A stretch of DNA of 64,000 nt from positions 6,572,001 through 6,636,000 of the forward strand of contig NZ_CP063808.1 in the NCBI RefSeq assembly GCF_018128905.1. The letters are read 5' to 3'. This DNA is from Streptomyces sp. A2-16 (GTDB lineage Bacteria; Actinomycetota; Actinomycetes; Streptomycetales; Streptomycetaceae). Position numbers and translations under genes: made by a program. Below the pieces are notes generated by a model. The model was given only the letters and a program-made list of their open reading frames with translations. It had not been told where the DNA came from and made no database searches. Below, one piece after another: positions 24,804 to 32,943 of this stretch; position 1 is the first letter of the stretch, and the number at the start of each line of letters is the position of its first letter.

Positions 24804-26150
24804 GTGGGCACCGACACCGTGCAGGCGGGCGCGGCGGACGAGGCCGCCCACCGGCGGCGTGAGCAACGCGGCTGGTACTTCTACGACTGGGCGTGCTCCG
24901 TCTACTCGACGAGCGTGCTCACCGTGTTCCTCGGGCCTTATCTGACCTCGGTCGCGAAGAACGCGGCGGACGCGGACGGCTATGTCCATCCCCTGGGCAT
25001 CCCGGTGCGGGCCGGCTCCTTCTTCGCGTACTCGGTGTCGCTGTCGGTGATCGTGGCGGTGCTGGTGATGCCCCTGGTGGGTGCCGCCGCCGACCGCGGC
25101 GGCCGCAAGAAGCCCCTGCTGGCGGCCGCCGCCTACACCGGGGCTGCCGCGACGACCGGCATGTTCTTCCTCGGCGGCGACCGCTATCTCCTCGGTGGCG
25201 CCCTCCTGGTCGTCGCGAACGCGGCACAGTCCGTGGGGATGATGCTCTACAACTCCTACCTCCCCCAGATCGCCGCGCCCGAGGAGCGCGACACGGTCTC
25301 CTCCAAGGGCTGGGCCTTCGGATACGCGGCGGGCGCCCTGGTACTGGTCGCGAACCTCGTTCTCTACATGGGGCACGACTCGTTCGGCCTCTCCGAGAGC
25401 GCCGCGGTCCGCGTCTGTCTGGCCTCGGCCGGGCTGTGGTGGGGAGCCTTCACGCTGATTCCGCTCCGAAGGCTGCGCGACCGGAGTTCCGCCACCAAGG
25501 AATCGACGGCCCCGGGCTTCCGGCAGCTCGCGGCCACCGTCCGCGACATGCGCCGCCACCCGCACACGCTCGCCTTCCTGCTGGCGTACCTGATCTACAA
25601 CGACGGCATCCAGACCGTGATCTCCCAGGCCTCGGTCTACGGCTCCGAGGAACTGGATCTCGGGCAGTCCACGCTCATCGTGGCCGTGCTCCTGGTCCAG
25701 GTGCTCGCGGTGGCGGGCGCGCTGGCGCTCGGCCGACTCGCCCGGACCCACGGGGCCAAACGCACGATTCTCGGCTCGCTGGTCGCCTGGGCGGTGATCC
25801 TGGGGGCAGGCTTCTTCCTGCCCGCCGGCGCGCCCGTGTGGTTCTTCGTCCTGGCCGCCGGCATCGGGCTCGTCCTCGGCGGCAGCCAGGCCCTGTCGCG
25901 CTCCCTGTTCTCCCATCTCGTGCCGCCCGGCAAGGAGGCCGAGTACTTCTCGGCGTACGAGATGAGCGACCGCGGGATGAGCTGGCTGGGCCCGCTGCTG
26001 TTCGGGATCACCTACCAGCTGACGGGAAGTTATCGGGACGCGATCATCTCGCTGGTGGCCTTCTTCGTCATCGGGTTCGCCCTGCTCGCAAGGGTTCCGG
26101 TGCGGCGGGCGATCAGCGACGCGGGCAATCCCGTACCCGAAAGGATTTAG
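24804..26150 (+). CDS. MFS transporter, Atg22/UMF1-like
   Basis: The product has 448 residues from a GTG at 24804 behind GAGGG. Twelve hydrophobic helices are visible. GWYFYDWACSVYSTSVLTVFLGPYL (region ~22-46) is the diagnostic start of the UMF1/Atg22-like family, along with PLVGAAADRGGRKKPLL as the MFS loop and GGSQALSRSLFSHLVPPGKEAEYFS in the last third. In fungi Atg22 exports amino acids from vacuoles; bacterial members are untested efflux candidates. It follows the GDPD gene by 64 bases and may be co-transcribed. Confidence 0.88.
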   Translation: MGTDTVQAGAADEAAHRRREQRGWYFYDWACSVYSTSVLTVFLGPYLTSVAKNAADADGYVHPLGIPVRAGSFFAYSVSLSVIVAVLVMPLVGAAADRGGRKKPLLAAAAYTGAAATTGMFFLGGDRYLLGGALLVVANAAQSVGMMLYNSYLPQIAAPEERDTVSSKGWAFGYAAGALVLVANLVLYMGHDSFGLSESAAVRVCLASAGLWWGAFTLIPLRRLRDRSSATKESTAPGFRQLAATVRDMRRHPHTLAFLLAYLIYNDGIQTVISQASVYGSEELDLGQSTLIVAVLLVQVLAVAGALALGRLARTHGAKRTILGSLVAWAVILGAGFFLPAGAPVWFFVLAAGIGLVLGGSQALSRSLFSHLVPPGKEAEYFSAYEMSDRGMSWLGPLLFGITYQLTGSYRDAIISLVAFFVIGFALLARVPVRRAISDAGNPVPERI

Positions 26151-26330
26151 CGTTCAACACCAAAGCGCTGTAGTGTACGCGTTTGGCCTGCCAGGCGTAC
26201 CGTTACTGCGCGTCAAAGATGCCGAAACGCTGGGTGACATCTGCTAGCAGATGTGACAAACCGGGCACTGGTGGGTACAACAAGGGGCGGCTACGACGGC
26301 GACGCATTGCCCGGGACGGGACCCGGAACG

Positions 26331-26356
26331 GGAATCTTTACCGCCGACCGGACGTT
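26331..26356 (+). promoter_or_regulatory. Sigma-R (thiol stress) promoter of rbpA
   Basis: GGAAT at 26331-26335 and GTT at 26354-26356 are separated by exactly 18 bases, matching the SigR consensus GGAAT-N18/19-GTT. It lies ~63 bases ahead of rbpA. In S. coelicolor rbpA is a known member of the SigR regulon induced by disulfide stress. Confidence 0.85.
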
Positions 26357-26418
26357 GACCGGTATGACGACGACAGCGACACCTGTCCTGTGGGCGACAA
26401 GCCCGGGAGGCACGATTC

Positions 26419-26793
26419 ATGAGTGAGCGAGCTCTTCGCGGCACGCGCCTCGTGGTGACCAGCTACGAGACGGACCGCGGTATCGACCTGGCCCCGCGCC
26501 AGGCCGTGGAGTACGCATGCGAGAAGGGGCACCGCTTCGAGATGCCCTTCTCGGTCGAGGCGGAGATTCCGCCGGAGTGGGAGTGCAAGGTCTGCGGGGC
26601 CCAGGCACTCCTCGTGGACGGCGACGGCCCTGAAGAGAAGAAGGCCAAGCCCGCGCGTACACATTGGGACATGCTGATGGAGCGACGCACCCGTGAGGAA
26701 CTCGAAGAGGTCCTCGAGGAGCGTCTGGCGGTTCTGCGCTCCGGCGCGATGAACATCGCTGTTCATCCCCGGGACAGCCGCAAGTCGGCCTGA
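26419..26793 (+). CDS. rbpA: RNA polymerase-binding protein RbpA
   Basis: The product has 124 residues and starts at ATG 26419 after GGGAGG. The N-terminal tail contains GTRLVVTSYETDRG. The core is a zinc-ribbon-like beta barrel with YACEKGHRF and WECKVCGAQA (Cys34-His and Cys-x2-Cys region). The C-terminal basic linker KKAKPARTHWDMLMERR leads into the sigma-interaction helices (REELEEVLEERLAVLR). RbpA binds RNA polymerase and the principal sigma factor, stabilises the open complex and affects rifampicin response. It stands alone between a SigR promoter and a strong hairpin terminator. Confidence 0.97.
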   Translation: MSERALRGTRLVVTSYETDRGIDLAPRQAVEYACEKGHRFEMPFSVEAEIPPEWECKVCGAQALLVDGDGPEEKKAKPARTHWDMLMERRTREELEEVLEERLAVLRSGAMNIAVHPRDSRKSA

Positions 26794-26816
26794 GCGGGAA
26801 CACAGCGCATACAAGT

Positions 26817-26859
26817 AACCGCGGGCGCGGTACGTGATTCACGTACCGCGCCCGCGGTT
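26817..26859. terminator. Strong bidirectional hairpin terminator after rbpA
   Basis: A 43-base perfect palindrome: the arm AACCGCGGGCGCGGTACGTGA at 26817-26837 (region only) is mirrored at 26839-26859 with one base between. It lies between convergent rbpA and the fxsA-like gene and ends in TTTG on the plus side. It should stop both transcripts. Confidence 0.85.
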
Positions 26860-26870
26860 TGTGCTGTCCA

Positions 26871-26924
26871 CGTGCGGGCTCAGCGTCCCCGTGCGGGCTC
26901 AGCGTCCCCACGCGGGCTCAGCGG
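26871..26924. repeat. Triplicated 19-bp motif at the 3' end of the fxsA-like gene
   Basis: CGTGCGGGCTCAGCGTCCC is present at 26871-26889 and 26890-26908, and a diverged third copy runs from 26909 to 26924. The third copy contains the stop codon of the fxsA-like gene, and the two others each hold an equivalent TGA on the minus strand. The pattern suggests tandem duplication of the gene's last bases into the gap before the terminator. Confidence 0.75.
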
Positions 26925-27484
26925 GTGAGCGGCGGGCGCTGGTCCCGCGGGGTGTCGTCGCCCGGCTCGTCCCGGACGATCACCTCGCCCTGCACCACCT
27001 TGCCGTCCGGGCGCCGAATCCGGGCCTGCTGGAACGCGTCCCCGAGGGTGCCGGGGCCGGCGGCGCGGAGCCTGCGGTCGAAGGTGCGCTCGGCGTACCG
27101 GCCGACGGCCTTCTGGACCGGCGGGACCAGCAGGAGCAGGCCGACCGCGTCGGAGATCAGGCCGGGGATCATCAGGAGCAGGCCGGCCAGCATCATCAGG
27201 CCGTTGCCACCGCTGCCGGAGCTCGAGGGGGCGCCGCCCCGCTGGAGCGCTTCGTTCAGGTTCCGGAAGGCGCGGCGGCCGGCCCGCTTGATGACCACCG
27301 AGCCGAGCACGAAGCCGGCCACCAGGAGCAGGAACACCGCGAATCCGCTCGCCGCGCCCGCGACCACGGTGAGCAGCCAGATCTCCAGCACCAGCCAGGC
27401 GGCGACGCCCAGCGGCAGGAAGGTGCGCGTACGGGAGCGGCGGGGCCGGGCGGGGTACGTGGGGGTCGGAGCGCCTGTCGTCAT
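26918..27484 (-). CDS. FxsA-family membrane protein
   Basis: The product has 188 residues starting at ATG 27484. The FxsA domain (~20-145) has membrane helices FLPLGVAAWLVLEIWLLTVVAG and FAVFLLLVAGFVLGSVVIKRAG, a polar part with RNLNEALQRGG, and the conserved MMLAGLLLMIPGLISDAVGLLLLVPPV. The C-terminal ~45 residues are polar. E. coli FxsA limits phage T7 exclusion by F plasmid PifA through an effect at the membrane; the normal role is unknown. It is convergent with rbpA and lies ~70 bases downstream of ppm1 on the same strand. Confidence 0.88.
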   Translation of the reverse strand: MTTGAPTPTYPARPRRSRTRTFLPLGVAAWLVLEIWLLTVVAGAASGFAVFLLLVAGFVLGSVVIKRAGRRAFRNLNEALQRGGAPSSSGSGGNGLMMLAGLLLMIPGLISDAVGLLLLVPPVQKAVGRYAERTFDRRLRAAGPGTLGDAFQQARIRRPDGKVVQGEVIVRDEPGDDTPRDQRPPLTR

Positions 27485-27556
27485 GCGTCCAGTGTGCCTG
27501 GGCGCGGCTCAACACGGCATAAGGGGACGATCAACCGCGCCTGTGAGCTCGTAGGG

Positions 27557-28351
27557 CTACGGCTGTGAGCGCTTTCCCCGTGCCGTGATCCTGCCGACCC
27601 GCTCCCCCACACCCCAGGTGGTGACGCGCCACAGGGCCTCCACGAGGATGTCGCGGCTCATCTTGGAGTCGCCGTGTTCGCGCTCGACGAAGGTGATCGG
27701 CACCTCAACGACGTGGTAGCCGGCCTTGACGGCGCGGCGGGCGAGGTCCACCTGGAAGCAGTAGCCCTGGGAGGCGACGTCGTCGAGGCCGAGGCCTTCG
27801 AGGGTCTCGCGGCGGAAGGCGCGGTAGCCGCCCGTGATGTCACGCAGGGGCAGGTCGAGGGCGACGCGCGAGTAGAGGCTGCCGCCGCGGGAGATGAACT
27901 CGCGCGACCTGGGCCAGTTCACGACCCGGCCGCCGGGCACCCAGCGGGAGCCGAGGACCAGGTCGGCGCCCTTGAGCGCGGTCAGCAGACGGGGTAGTTC
28001 CTCGGGCTGGTGGGAGCCGTCGGCGTCCATCTCGACCAGGACGCCGTAGCCGTGCTCGAGGCCCCAGTGGAAGCCGGCGAGATAGGCGGCGCCCAGGCCT
28101 TCCTTGCCCTTGCGGTGCAGGACCTGGACCTGGTCGTCCTCGACGGCCAGTTCGTCGGCGAGCTTGCCGGTGCCGTCGGGGCTGTTGTCGTCGGCCACGA
28201 GGACGTGCGCCTCCGGGACGGCCTTGCGCACCCGGCCCACGATCGCCTTGATGTTCTCCGCCTCGTTGTAGGTCGGAATGATCACCAACGCCGTGCCGAG
28301 CGGGCCGAATCGCCTCTCCTGGCCCGTGTGGGTCCCGTCGCCGTCGTTCAC
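27557..28351 (-). CDS. ppm1: Polyprenol monophosphomannose synthase (GT2)
   Basis: The product has 264 residues. A GTG at 28351 follows AAGGGG. GT2 motifs are ALVIIPTYNEAENI, VLVADDNSPDGTG, the metal-binding MDADGSHQPEE (D-x-D), GSRWVPGG and GGYRAFRRETLE. It matches dolichol-phosphate mannose synthases without a C-terminal membrane domain; in Streptomyces the partner Lnt-like membrane protein is encoded elsewhere. It transfers mannose from GDP-mannose to polyprenyl phosphate for protein O-mannosylation and envelope glycans. In S. coelicolor ppm1 mutants resist phage phiC31, so this gene matters for phage entry. Confidence 0.95.
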   Translation of the reverse strand: MNDGDGTHTGQERRFGPLGTALVIIPTYNEAENIKAIVGRVRKAVPEAHVLVADDNSPDGTGKLADELAVEDDQVQVLHRKGKEGLGAAYLAGFHWGLEHGYGVLVEMDADGSHQPEELPRLLTALKGADLVLGSRWVPGGRVVNWPRSREFISRGGSLYSRVALDLPLRDITGGYRAFRRETLEGLGLDDVASQGYCFQVDLARRAVKAGYHVVEVPITFVEREHGDSKMSRDILVEALWRVTTWGVGERVGRITARGKRSQP

Positions 28352-28902
28352 CGCTGCCCCTTCGAGTCAATCCGCAGGCGTCCACCATAGTGCGCACGGC
28401 CTGCGATGACGTGACAAGGCGTTCGTATGCTGGTGTCGTTTCCACAAGAGCGGGGTAAGACTAGATATTTCGGCCGCGATGGCTGAAAATCCGCCTTCGC
28501 TGCGGATGGGGGCCCGGCGCCCTTCGGGCCGACCTGGGGCCCGCTGGCTGCGGGTCGACCGAGAGCCGTTGTCTACTGAACGCCCGGGCCCCACCCGGGT
28601 CACACCTCCCCGGCCGGACGGAACGTTCCCTCGCCGTGGCGCGAGCGCTGAGCCTGGCTCCCAGTGGCGGTGTTCCGGTGCGGCACACCGTCCCTGACCC
28701 AGCGGCGCTGCGACGACTGGGCGGAGGTTCCCCGGTCGGGCGTCCGGTGGTGGACCCGGCCGAACCTACCCGTCTCCTGCCGTCGGCTGTCAACAGCCGT
28801 TTGACCTGCGCCTCTTCCGTCAATGCCCTGGTCAGTGCGGAGGATGCGCAGGTCGCGCGACAGCGGGGCGGCGGGCGATCGCACACGCGCCACCCCAGGA
28901 GA
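28352..28902. other. Long non-coding interval between ppm1 and the amidohydrolase gene
   Basis: 551 bases without a convincing gene. It must hold the ppm1 promoter at its left side. From 28500 to 28620 it is rich in potential hairpins (for example CCCGGGCCCCACCCGGG near 28583). Short frames on both strands are Arg/Pro rich and have no ribosome sites. I compared it by memory with rnpB, tmRNA, 6S and SRP RNA and saw none of their signatures. It could be a long leader, a structured RNA or a decayed gene. Confidence 0.4.
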
Positions 28903-30498
28903 TCACTCGCCCGGCCGTACGAAGACCGTCCGTCCGCCGACCACGGTGCGCAGGCAGACGGGCAGCTCGCGCCCCGGCGTCAGGTCCGGCAGGCCGGGGG
29001 TGCCGGAGCGGGGGTCGGTGGACCAGCGGGCGACCCGGTCGTCGGGGGCCTGCACGACCAGTTCGTCGGTGCGCCACACGGCGTAGTCGGCGGGCGCGCC
29101 GGGCACCAGGACCCCCGCGTCGTCCCTGCCGACCGCCCGCCAGCCGCCGCGGGTGTGCGCGGTGAAGGCGGCCCGCGCGGAGACGCGGTGCTCGGGGGTG
29201 CGGTGGAAGGCGGCCGCGCGGACCGTGCCCCACGGGTCGAGCGGGGTGACGGGGCTGTCGGATCCGAAGGCGAGCGGGACACCGGCGCGCAGGAGGGCCG
29301 CGAAGGGGTTCATACGGCTCGCCCGCTCCCGGCCCAGGCGCCGGGCGTACATGCCGTCCTCGCCGCCCCACAGGGCGTCGAAGGCGGGCTGGACGGAGGC
29401 GGTGAGGCCGAGTTCGGCGAACGCGGCGATCGTCTCGGGGGTGGGCATCTCCACGTGCTCGACGCGGTGCCGGGCGGCGCGGACGCGGGCGAGGCCGAGC
29501 TTCTCGGCGGCCGCGCGGACACCCTCGACCACGGCGGTCAGCGCCGCGTCGCCGATCGCGTGGAAGCCGGCCTGGATGCCCGCCTCGGTGCAGGCCGTGA
29601 CATGGGCGGCGACGGCGTCGGCGTCAAGGTAGGCGATGCCGGTGTGGTCGGTGTCGGTGTACGGCTCGTGCAGGCACGCGGTGTGGGAGCCGAGGGCGCC
29701 GTCGACGAAGAGGTCCCCGGCGGCGCCGAGCGCGCCGAGCTCGCGTGCCTTGGCAACGCCTTCATCGGCCTGCTCGGCCCAGTAGCCGACGACCCGTGGG
29801 CCCGCCTCCTCCGCGGCGAGCCGCAGCAGGCCGGTGAAGTCGTCCTCCGAGGAGATCTCGGGCCCTGCGCATTCGTGAACGGTCCCGATGCCCAGGGAGG
29901 CGGCGTGGGCGAGGGCGGCGCGCTGGGCCTGCGCGCGCTGGGCCGGGGAGACGGAGGCGAGGGCCTTCGAGCGGACCGCGTGGTGGGCGTCGGCCGTGAG
30001 GGGTCCGTCCACCGCTCCGAGGGTCGTCATGTCGAGCAGTGCCGTCGTCGCCACCGCCGAGTGGACGTCGATGCGGCTCAGATACAGGGGACGGCCGCCG
30101 GTGGCCGCATCGAGTTCGGCGCGCGTGGGCGGGCGGTTGCCGGGCCAGCGCGAGGCGTCCCAGCCGTGGCCGAGGAGGACCTGGTCGTTCGGGCGGGCGG
30201 CCGCGAACTCTCGTACGAGGGTCAGGGCCGCGTCCAGAGAAGGCGCGTCGGACAGGTCGAGGCCCGTGAGGGCGAGGCCCGTCGCGGTGGTGTGCACATG
30301 TGCGTCGGTGAACGCCGGTGTGACCAGAGCGCCGTCCAGGTCCACGACCTCGTCGACGCCCTCCGCGAAGGCGTCGGCGGCGCCCTCGGAACCGACCCAG
30401 GCCACCTGTCCGCGTTCGACGACCATCGCGGTGGCGAAGGGGTCGGCGGGGCTGTGGACTTCGCCTCGGCGCAGGAGGACGGTCTTCGGTTCGCTCAT
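28903..30498 (-). CDS. Amidohydrolase family protein (YtcJ-like)
   Basis: The product has 531 residues from ATG 30498. Metal-dependent amidohydrolase motifs are LVTPAFTDAHVHTTATGL (H-x-H), the GFHAIGDAALTAVVEG histidine, RHRVEHVEMP, and FGSDSPVTPLDPW with the C-terminal Asp, then a second beta-sandwich with GAPADYAVWR and VVGGRTVFV. The length and motif set fit the amidohydrolase_3/YtcJ group, which hydrolyses N-acyl or formamide-type bonds. It is presumed cytoplasmic. The gene stands apart from neighbours by long gaps, so operon context gives no substrate hint. Confidence 0.9.
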   Translation of the reverse strand: MSEPKTVLLRRGEVHSPADPFATAMVVERGQVAWVGSEGAADAFAEGVDEVVDLDGALVTPAFTDAHVHTTATGLALTGLDLSDAPSLDAALTLVREFAAARPNDQVLLGHGWDASRWPGNRPPTRAELDAATGGRPLYLSRIDVHSAVATTALLDMTTLGAVDGPLTADAHHAVRSKALASVSPAQRAQAQRAALAHAASLGIGTVHECAGPEISSEDDFTGLLRLAAEEAGPRVVGYWAEQADEGVAKARELGALGAAGDLFVDGALGSHTACLHEPYTDTDHTGIAYLDADAVAAHVTACTEAGIQAGFHAIGDAALTAVVEGVRAAAEKLGLARVRAARHRVEHVEMPTPETIAAFAELGLTASVQPAFDALWGGEDGMYARRLGRERASRMNPFAALLRAGVPLAFGSDSPVTPLDPWGTVRAAAFHRTPEHRVSARAAFTAHTRGGWRAVGRDDAGVLVPGAPADYAVWRTDELVVQAPDDRVARWSTDPRSGTPGLPDLTPGRELPVCLRTVVGGRTVFVRPGE

Positions 30499-30519
30499 GG
30501 GGACAGTTTCGCAGGGGGC

Positions 30520-30650
30520 CGCGCGCCCCTGGGGGTGCGGGTGCGCTGCCGGACGCCTGCCCCGTTGCGGCCGGTCGCGCCCGGGCGGCGGGGCCGCATG
30601 TCGCCATGGCCTCGCGCCCCTGGGCGGGCGCGGTCCCCGTGGGTCGGACG
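30520..30650. repeat. Dispersed GC-rich intergenic element
   Basis: This intergenic stretch contains GCGCCCCTGGGGGTGCGGG, TTGCGGCCGGTCGCGCCC and CTCGCGCCCCTGGGCGG. The words resemble those at 21620-21690 and, more loosely, those at 14001 and 42912. It lies between the amidohydrolase start and the Lrp gene stop, so any terminator function would act on transcription of neither gene in an obvious way. Confidence 0.4.
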
Positions 30651-30656
30651 GTGGGA

Positions 30657-31097
30657 TCAGATGCGCGGGGGGCGAGCCTCGTACGGGGTCGAGAGAACCA
30701 CCGTCGTGCGCGTCGAGACGCCCGCCAGTGACCGCAGGCGGGCCAGGAGCTCCTCCAGCTCGTGCGGAGTCGCCACCCGCACCTTCAGGATGTAGTTCTC
30801 GTCGCCGGCCACGCTGTGGCACGCCTCGATCTCGGGGACGCCGGCGAGACGGTCCGCGATGTCGTCGGGGGCGCTGGGGTCGAACGGCTTCACCGAGATG
30901 AACGCGGTCATGGGCAGGCCCACCGCCTCGGGGTCGACCACCGCGGCGTACCCGCGGATGACACCGCGCTGCTCCAGCCGTCGCACCCGTTGGTGCACGG
31001 CCGAGGTGGACAGGCCCGTGGCCTTGCCCAGGTCCGTGTAACTCATCCGCCCGTCCTTGACGAGCAGCTGCACGATTTGTCGGTCCAGCTCCTCCAT
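30657..31097 (-). CDS. Lrp/AsnC-family transcriptional regulator
   Basis: The product has 146 residues, usual for the family; the ATG at 31097 gives the canonical start MEELDRQIVQLL. The helix-turn-helix at ~18-40 reads YTDLGKATGLSTSAVHQRVRRLE. The C-terminal RAM domain (~65-140) has GLPMTAFISVK, ACHSVAGDENYILKVRV and TRTTVVLST, the amino-acid-sensing half. These proteins form octamers that respond to amino acids. It is separated from the amidohydrolase gene by an intergenic element, so targets are unclear. It lies divergent to the small Cys protein gene at 31366. Confidence 0.93.
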   Translation of the reverse strand: MEELDRQIVQLLVKDGRMSYTDLGKATGLSTSAVHQRVRRLEQRGVIRGYAAVVDPEAVGLPMTAFISVKPFDPSAPDDIADRLAGVPEIEACHSVAGDENYILKVRVATPHELEELLARLRSLAGVSTRTTVVLSTPYEARPPRI

Positions 31098-31365
31098 GGC
31101 GCAAGAACCTACAGTGCGCCTGATCCCCGCGGATACCTGAGCGCCCCAGGTCATGCCCGGTTCGTGATGTGAGCGAGGGGTGCCTGTGCGCCGTCTGAGG
31201 GACAAAGCGACCGCCACGGGCATCTGCGAGCGGCATGTGACGAAGGCCACACCCCTCCGGGAGCCTCCGTGATGGTCTCGTGATTACCGCCACGACGGGA
31301 CGGGAAGTGCTTGCTGTGGTCGAGGCCGCAGTGCCTTCACGGCCCAGCCCGAGGGGGAGAACCCA

Positions 31366-31797
31366 ATGCAGAGTCTTCAGCGCCCTGGTCGTACCGCGCC
31401 CAAGCGCCTCTCAGTCGTCGAGTCCGAGCCGGAGGGCGTCGAACCCGACGCTCTCGACGACGAGTTCGACGCGTACGACACCTTCGAGATGTACCGGGTG
31501 ATCTGCCCGGACTGCGCGCAGCCCATCGCCCTGCTGGCGGACGAGGAGGTGCTGCCGGAGCACGCGCTGTGCGCCTCGCCGTGGAATCCGTTCGGCCTCA
31601 CGGTGTGCGCCGGTACCGGCCGCAAGGCCGCCGAGGCCCGGTCGGCGGACGAGTCGGCTGAGCCCCAGGAGCAGGACACGGCCCTGCTGTTGACGCTCCC
31701 TCAGGGGCTCGACTGGCGGACCCAGCCGTTCTCGCACGTCGGTGGCCCGGGCTCGCGCCCCATGCGCGTGCCGGTGATGCGCCGTCAGGCCGCCTGA
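31366..31797 (+). CDS. Conserved small acidic protein with a Cys-rich core
   Basis: The product has 143 residues with an ATG at 31366 after GGGGGAG. The middle carries YRVICPDCAQPIALLADEE and ALCASPWNPFGLTVCAGTG; the cysteines (C-x2-C plus two more) could bind one zinc or iron. The N- and C-termini are acidic or low complexity. I recognise it as a typical Streptomyces conserved hypothetical protein but not as a named family. It is a lone gene with 268 bases upstream and a convergent neighbour 16 bases away. Confidence 0.72.
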   Translation: MQSLQRPGRTAPKRLSVVESEPEGVEPDALDDEFDAYDTFEMYRVICPDCAQPIALLADEEVLPEHALCASPWNPFGLTVCAGTGRKAAEARSADESAEPQEQDTALLLTLPQGLDWRTQPFSHVGGPGSRPMRVPVMRRQAA

Positions 31798-31813
31798 GCC
31801 CCCTCGCCCGGCC

Positions 31814-32908
31814 TCAGTCCCAGTAGCTGCCCTGCACCATGGCTCGCAGGCTGCCGTGGTGCAGGATCAGTGTGTCCGGATCCGCCGGTACGGCCACCTC
31901 GCCGAAGTGGGCCTGGCGGTAGGCGATGCGCAGCATGACGATGGCGTGCCGCAGCGCGGCGTACAGCGTGAAGAAGTCCATGTCCTGCGGGGTGTGACCG
32001 GTGAGTTCGGCGTAGCGGGACTCGATCCGGTCGCGGCGCAGGAAGCCGGGCAGCCCGCGCTGGCCGAAGGCGACCGTCAAGTCCTGGAAGAAGCGGTGCA
32101 GATAGACGGTCCAGCCGAGGTCGACCTCGCGCGGGGCCAGGGCCGCCATCTCCCAGTCCAGTACGGCGACGGGGTCGAAGCCGTCGTAGATCACGTTGCC
32201 GATGCGGGCGTCGCCCCAGTTGAGGACGGGCGGGCCGGGATCACGCGGCCACAGGTCCTCCAGCCGGTCGAAGGCCTGCTCGATGAGGGGTGAGCGGGCG
32301 AGTCCGTCGACCACCCACTCGTAGTAGGCGCGTTGGGCGGTGACATGGCGGCGCAGCGCGTCGCCCTCGCCGGGCAGCCGCAGGAACTCGGCTTCCGTCA
32401 CGGGGACTTGGTCGTGCAGGCGGGCCAGCAGTCCGATCGTGGCCGCTTCCAGGTGCTCGCGCTCGGCATCGCCGGCGGCATGCAGCCAGTTGCCCTCGTA
32501 GGTGTAGGGCATGACGTCCGGCGGTACGCGGCCCGCCACGCGTTCCATGACGAAGAAGGGTGCCCCCAGCGGGCCGGGGTCCTCCTCCAGCCATCGCACC
32601 TCGGGGACGGGGAGGTCCGTGCAGCGGGCCACCGTCCGCATCGTGCGGTACTGACGGACCATGTCGTACACCGGGAAGACCGTGTACGCCGAGGGGTCCG
32701 CGGCCAGTCTCAACGCGCAGGCCCTCAGGGGCGGTTCGGGGTGCTCGATGTCGAAGAGGAGGGTCTCGCTGGACAGGCCGTTCGAGGCGGGGACGGTGAC
32801 GTCGACTGCCTTCGCGCCGGGCAGGCGGGCGGCGAGCCAGACGGTGAGGCGGTGGGCGAGCTCCTCCGGGTCGCGGGTGGTGGTGCGGGGGCGCGGTGCC
32901 ATGGCCAT
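31814..32908 (-). CDS. Phosphotransferase-family (APH/ACAD10-like kinase) protein
   Basis: The product has 364 residues; ATG 32908 follows GGGAG at 8 bases. The fold is the aminoglycoside phosphotransferase kinase type: N-lobe with SNGLSSETLLFDIEH, hinge FFVMERVAGR, catalytic loop VLNWGDARIGNVIY (the usual HGD is NWGD) and metal site AVLDWEMAALAP. This variant is typical of the ACAD10/FadE36-like group linked to fatty-acid or sterol metabolism, not of resistance enzymes. It follows a DUF7064/7065-like gene by 35 bases, and an acyl-CoA dehydrogenase gene lies further upstream on the same strand, which fits lipid catabolism. Confidence 0.85.
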   Translation of the reverse strand: MAMAPRPRTTTRDPEELAHRLTVWLAARLPGAKAVDVTVPASNGLSSETLLFDIEHPEPPLRACALRLAADPSAYTVFPVYDMVRQYRTMRTVARCTDLPVPEVRWLEEDPGPLGAPFFVMERVAGRVPPDVMPYTYEGNWLHAAGDAEREHLEAATIGLLARLHDQVPVTEAEFLRLPGEGDALRRHVTAQRAYYEWVVDGLARSPLIEQAFDRLEDLWPRDPGPPVLNWGDARIGNVIYDGFDPVAVLDWEMAALAPREVDLGWTVYLHRFFQDLTVAFGQRGLPGFLRRDRIESRYAELTGHTPQDMDFFTLYAALRHAIVMLRIAYRQAHFGEVAVPADPDTLILHHGSLRAMVQGSYWD

Positions 32909-32943
32909 GTCGTCGACTCCCTTGCCGAGCTGCCCGAACTCCT

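Noticed and set aside
28352..28902. rnpB, tmRNA, 6S RNA or SRP RNA in this gap
   Set aside because: None of the conserved words of these RNAs is present on either strand as far as I could see.
28636..30795. Long plus-strand open frame of ~719 codons
   Set aside because: It is the antisense shadow of the amidohydrolase gene, with Gly/Arg/Val-rich composition, no ribosome site and no motif.
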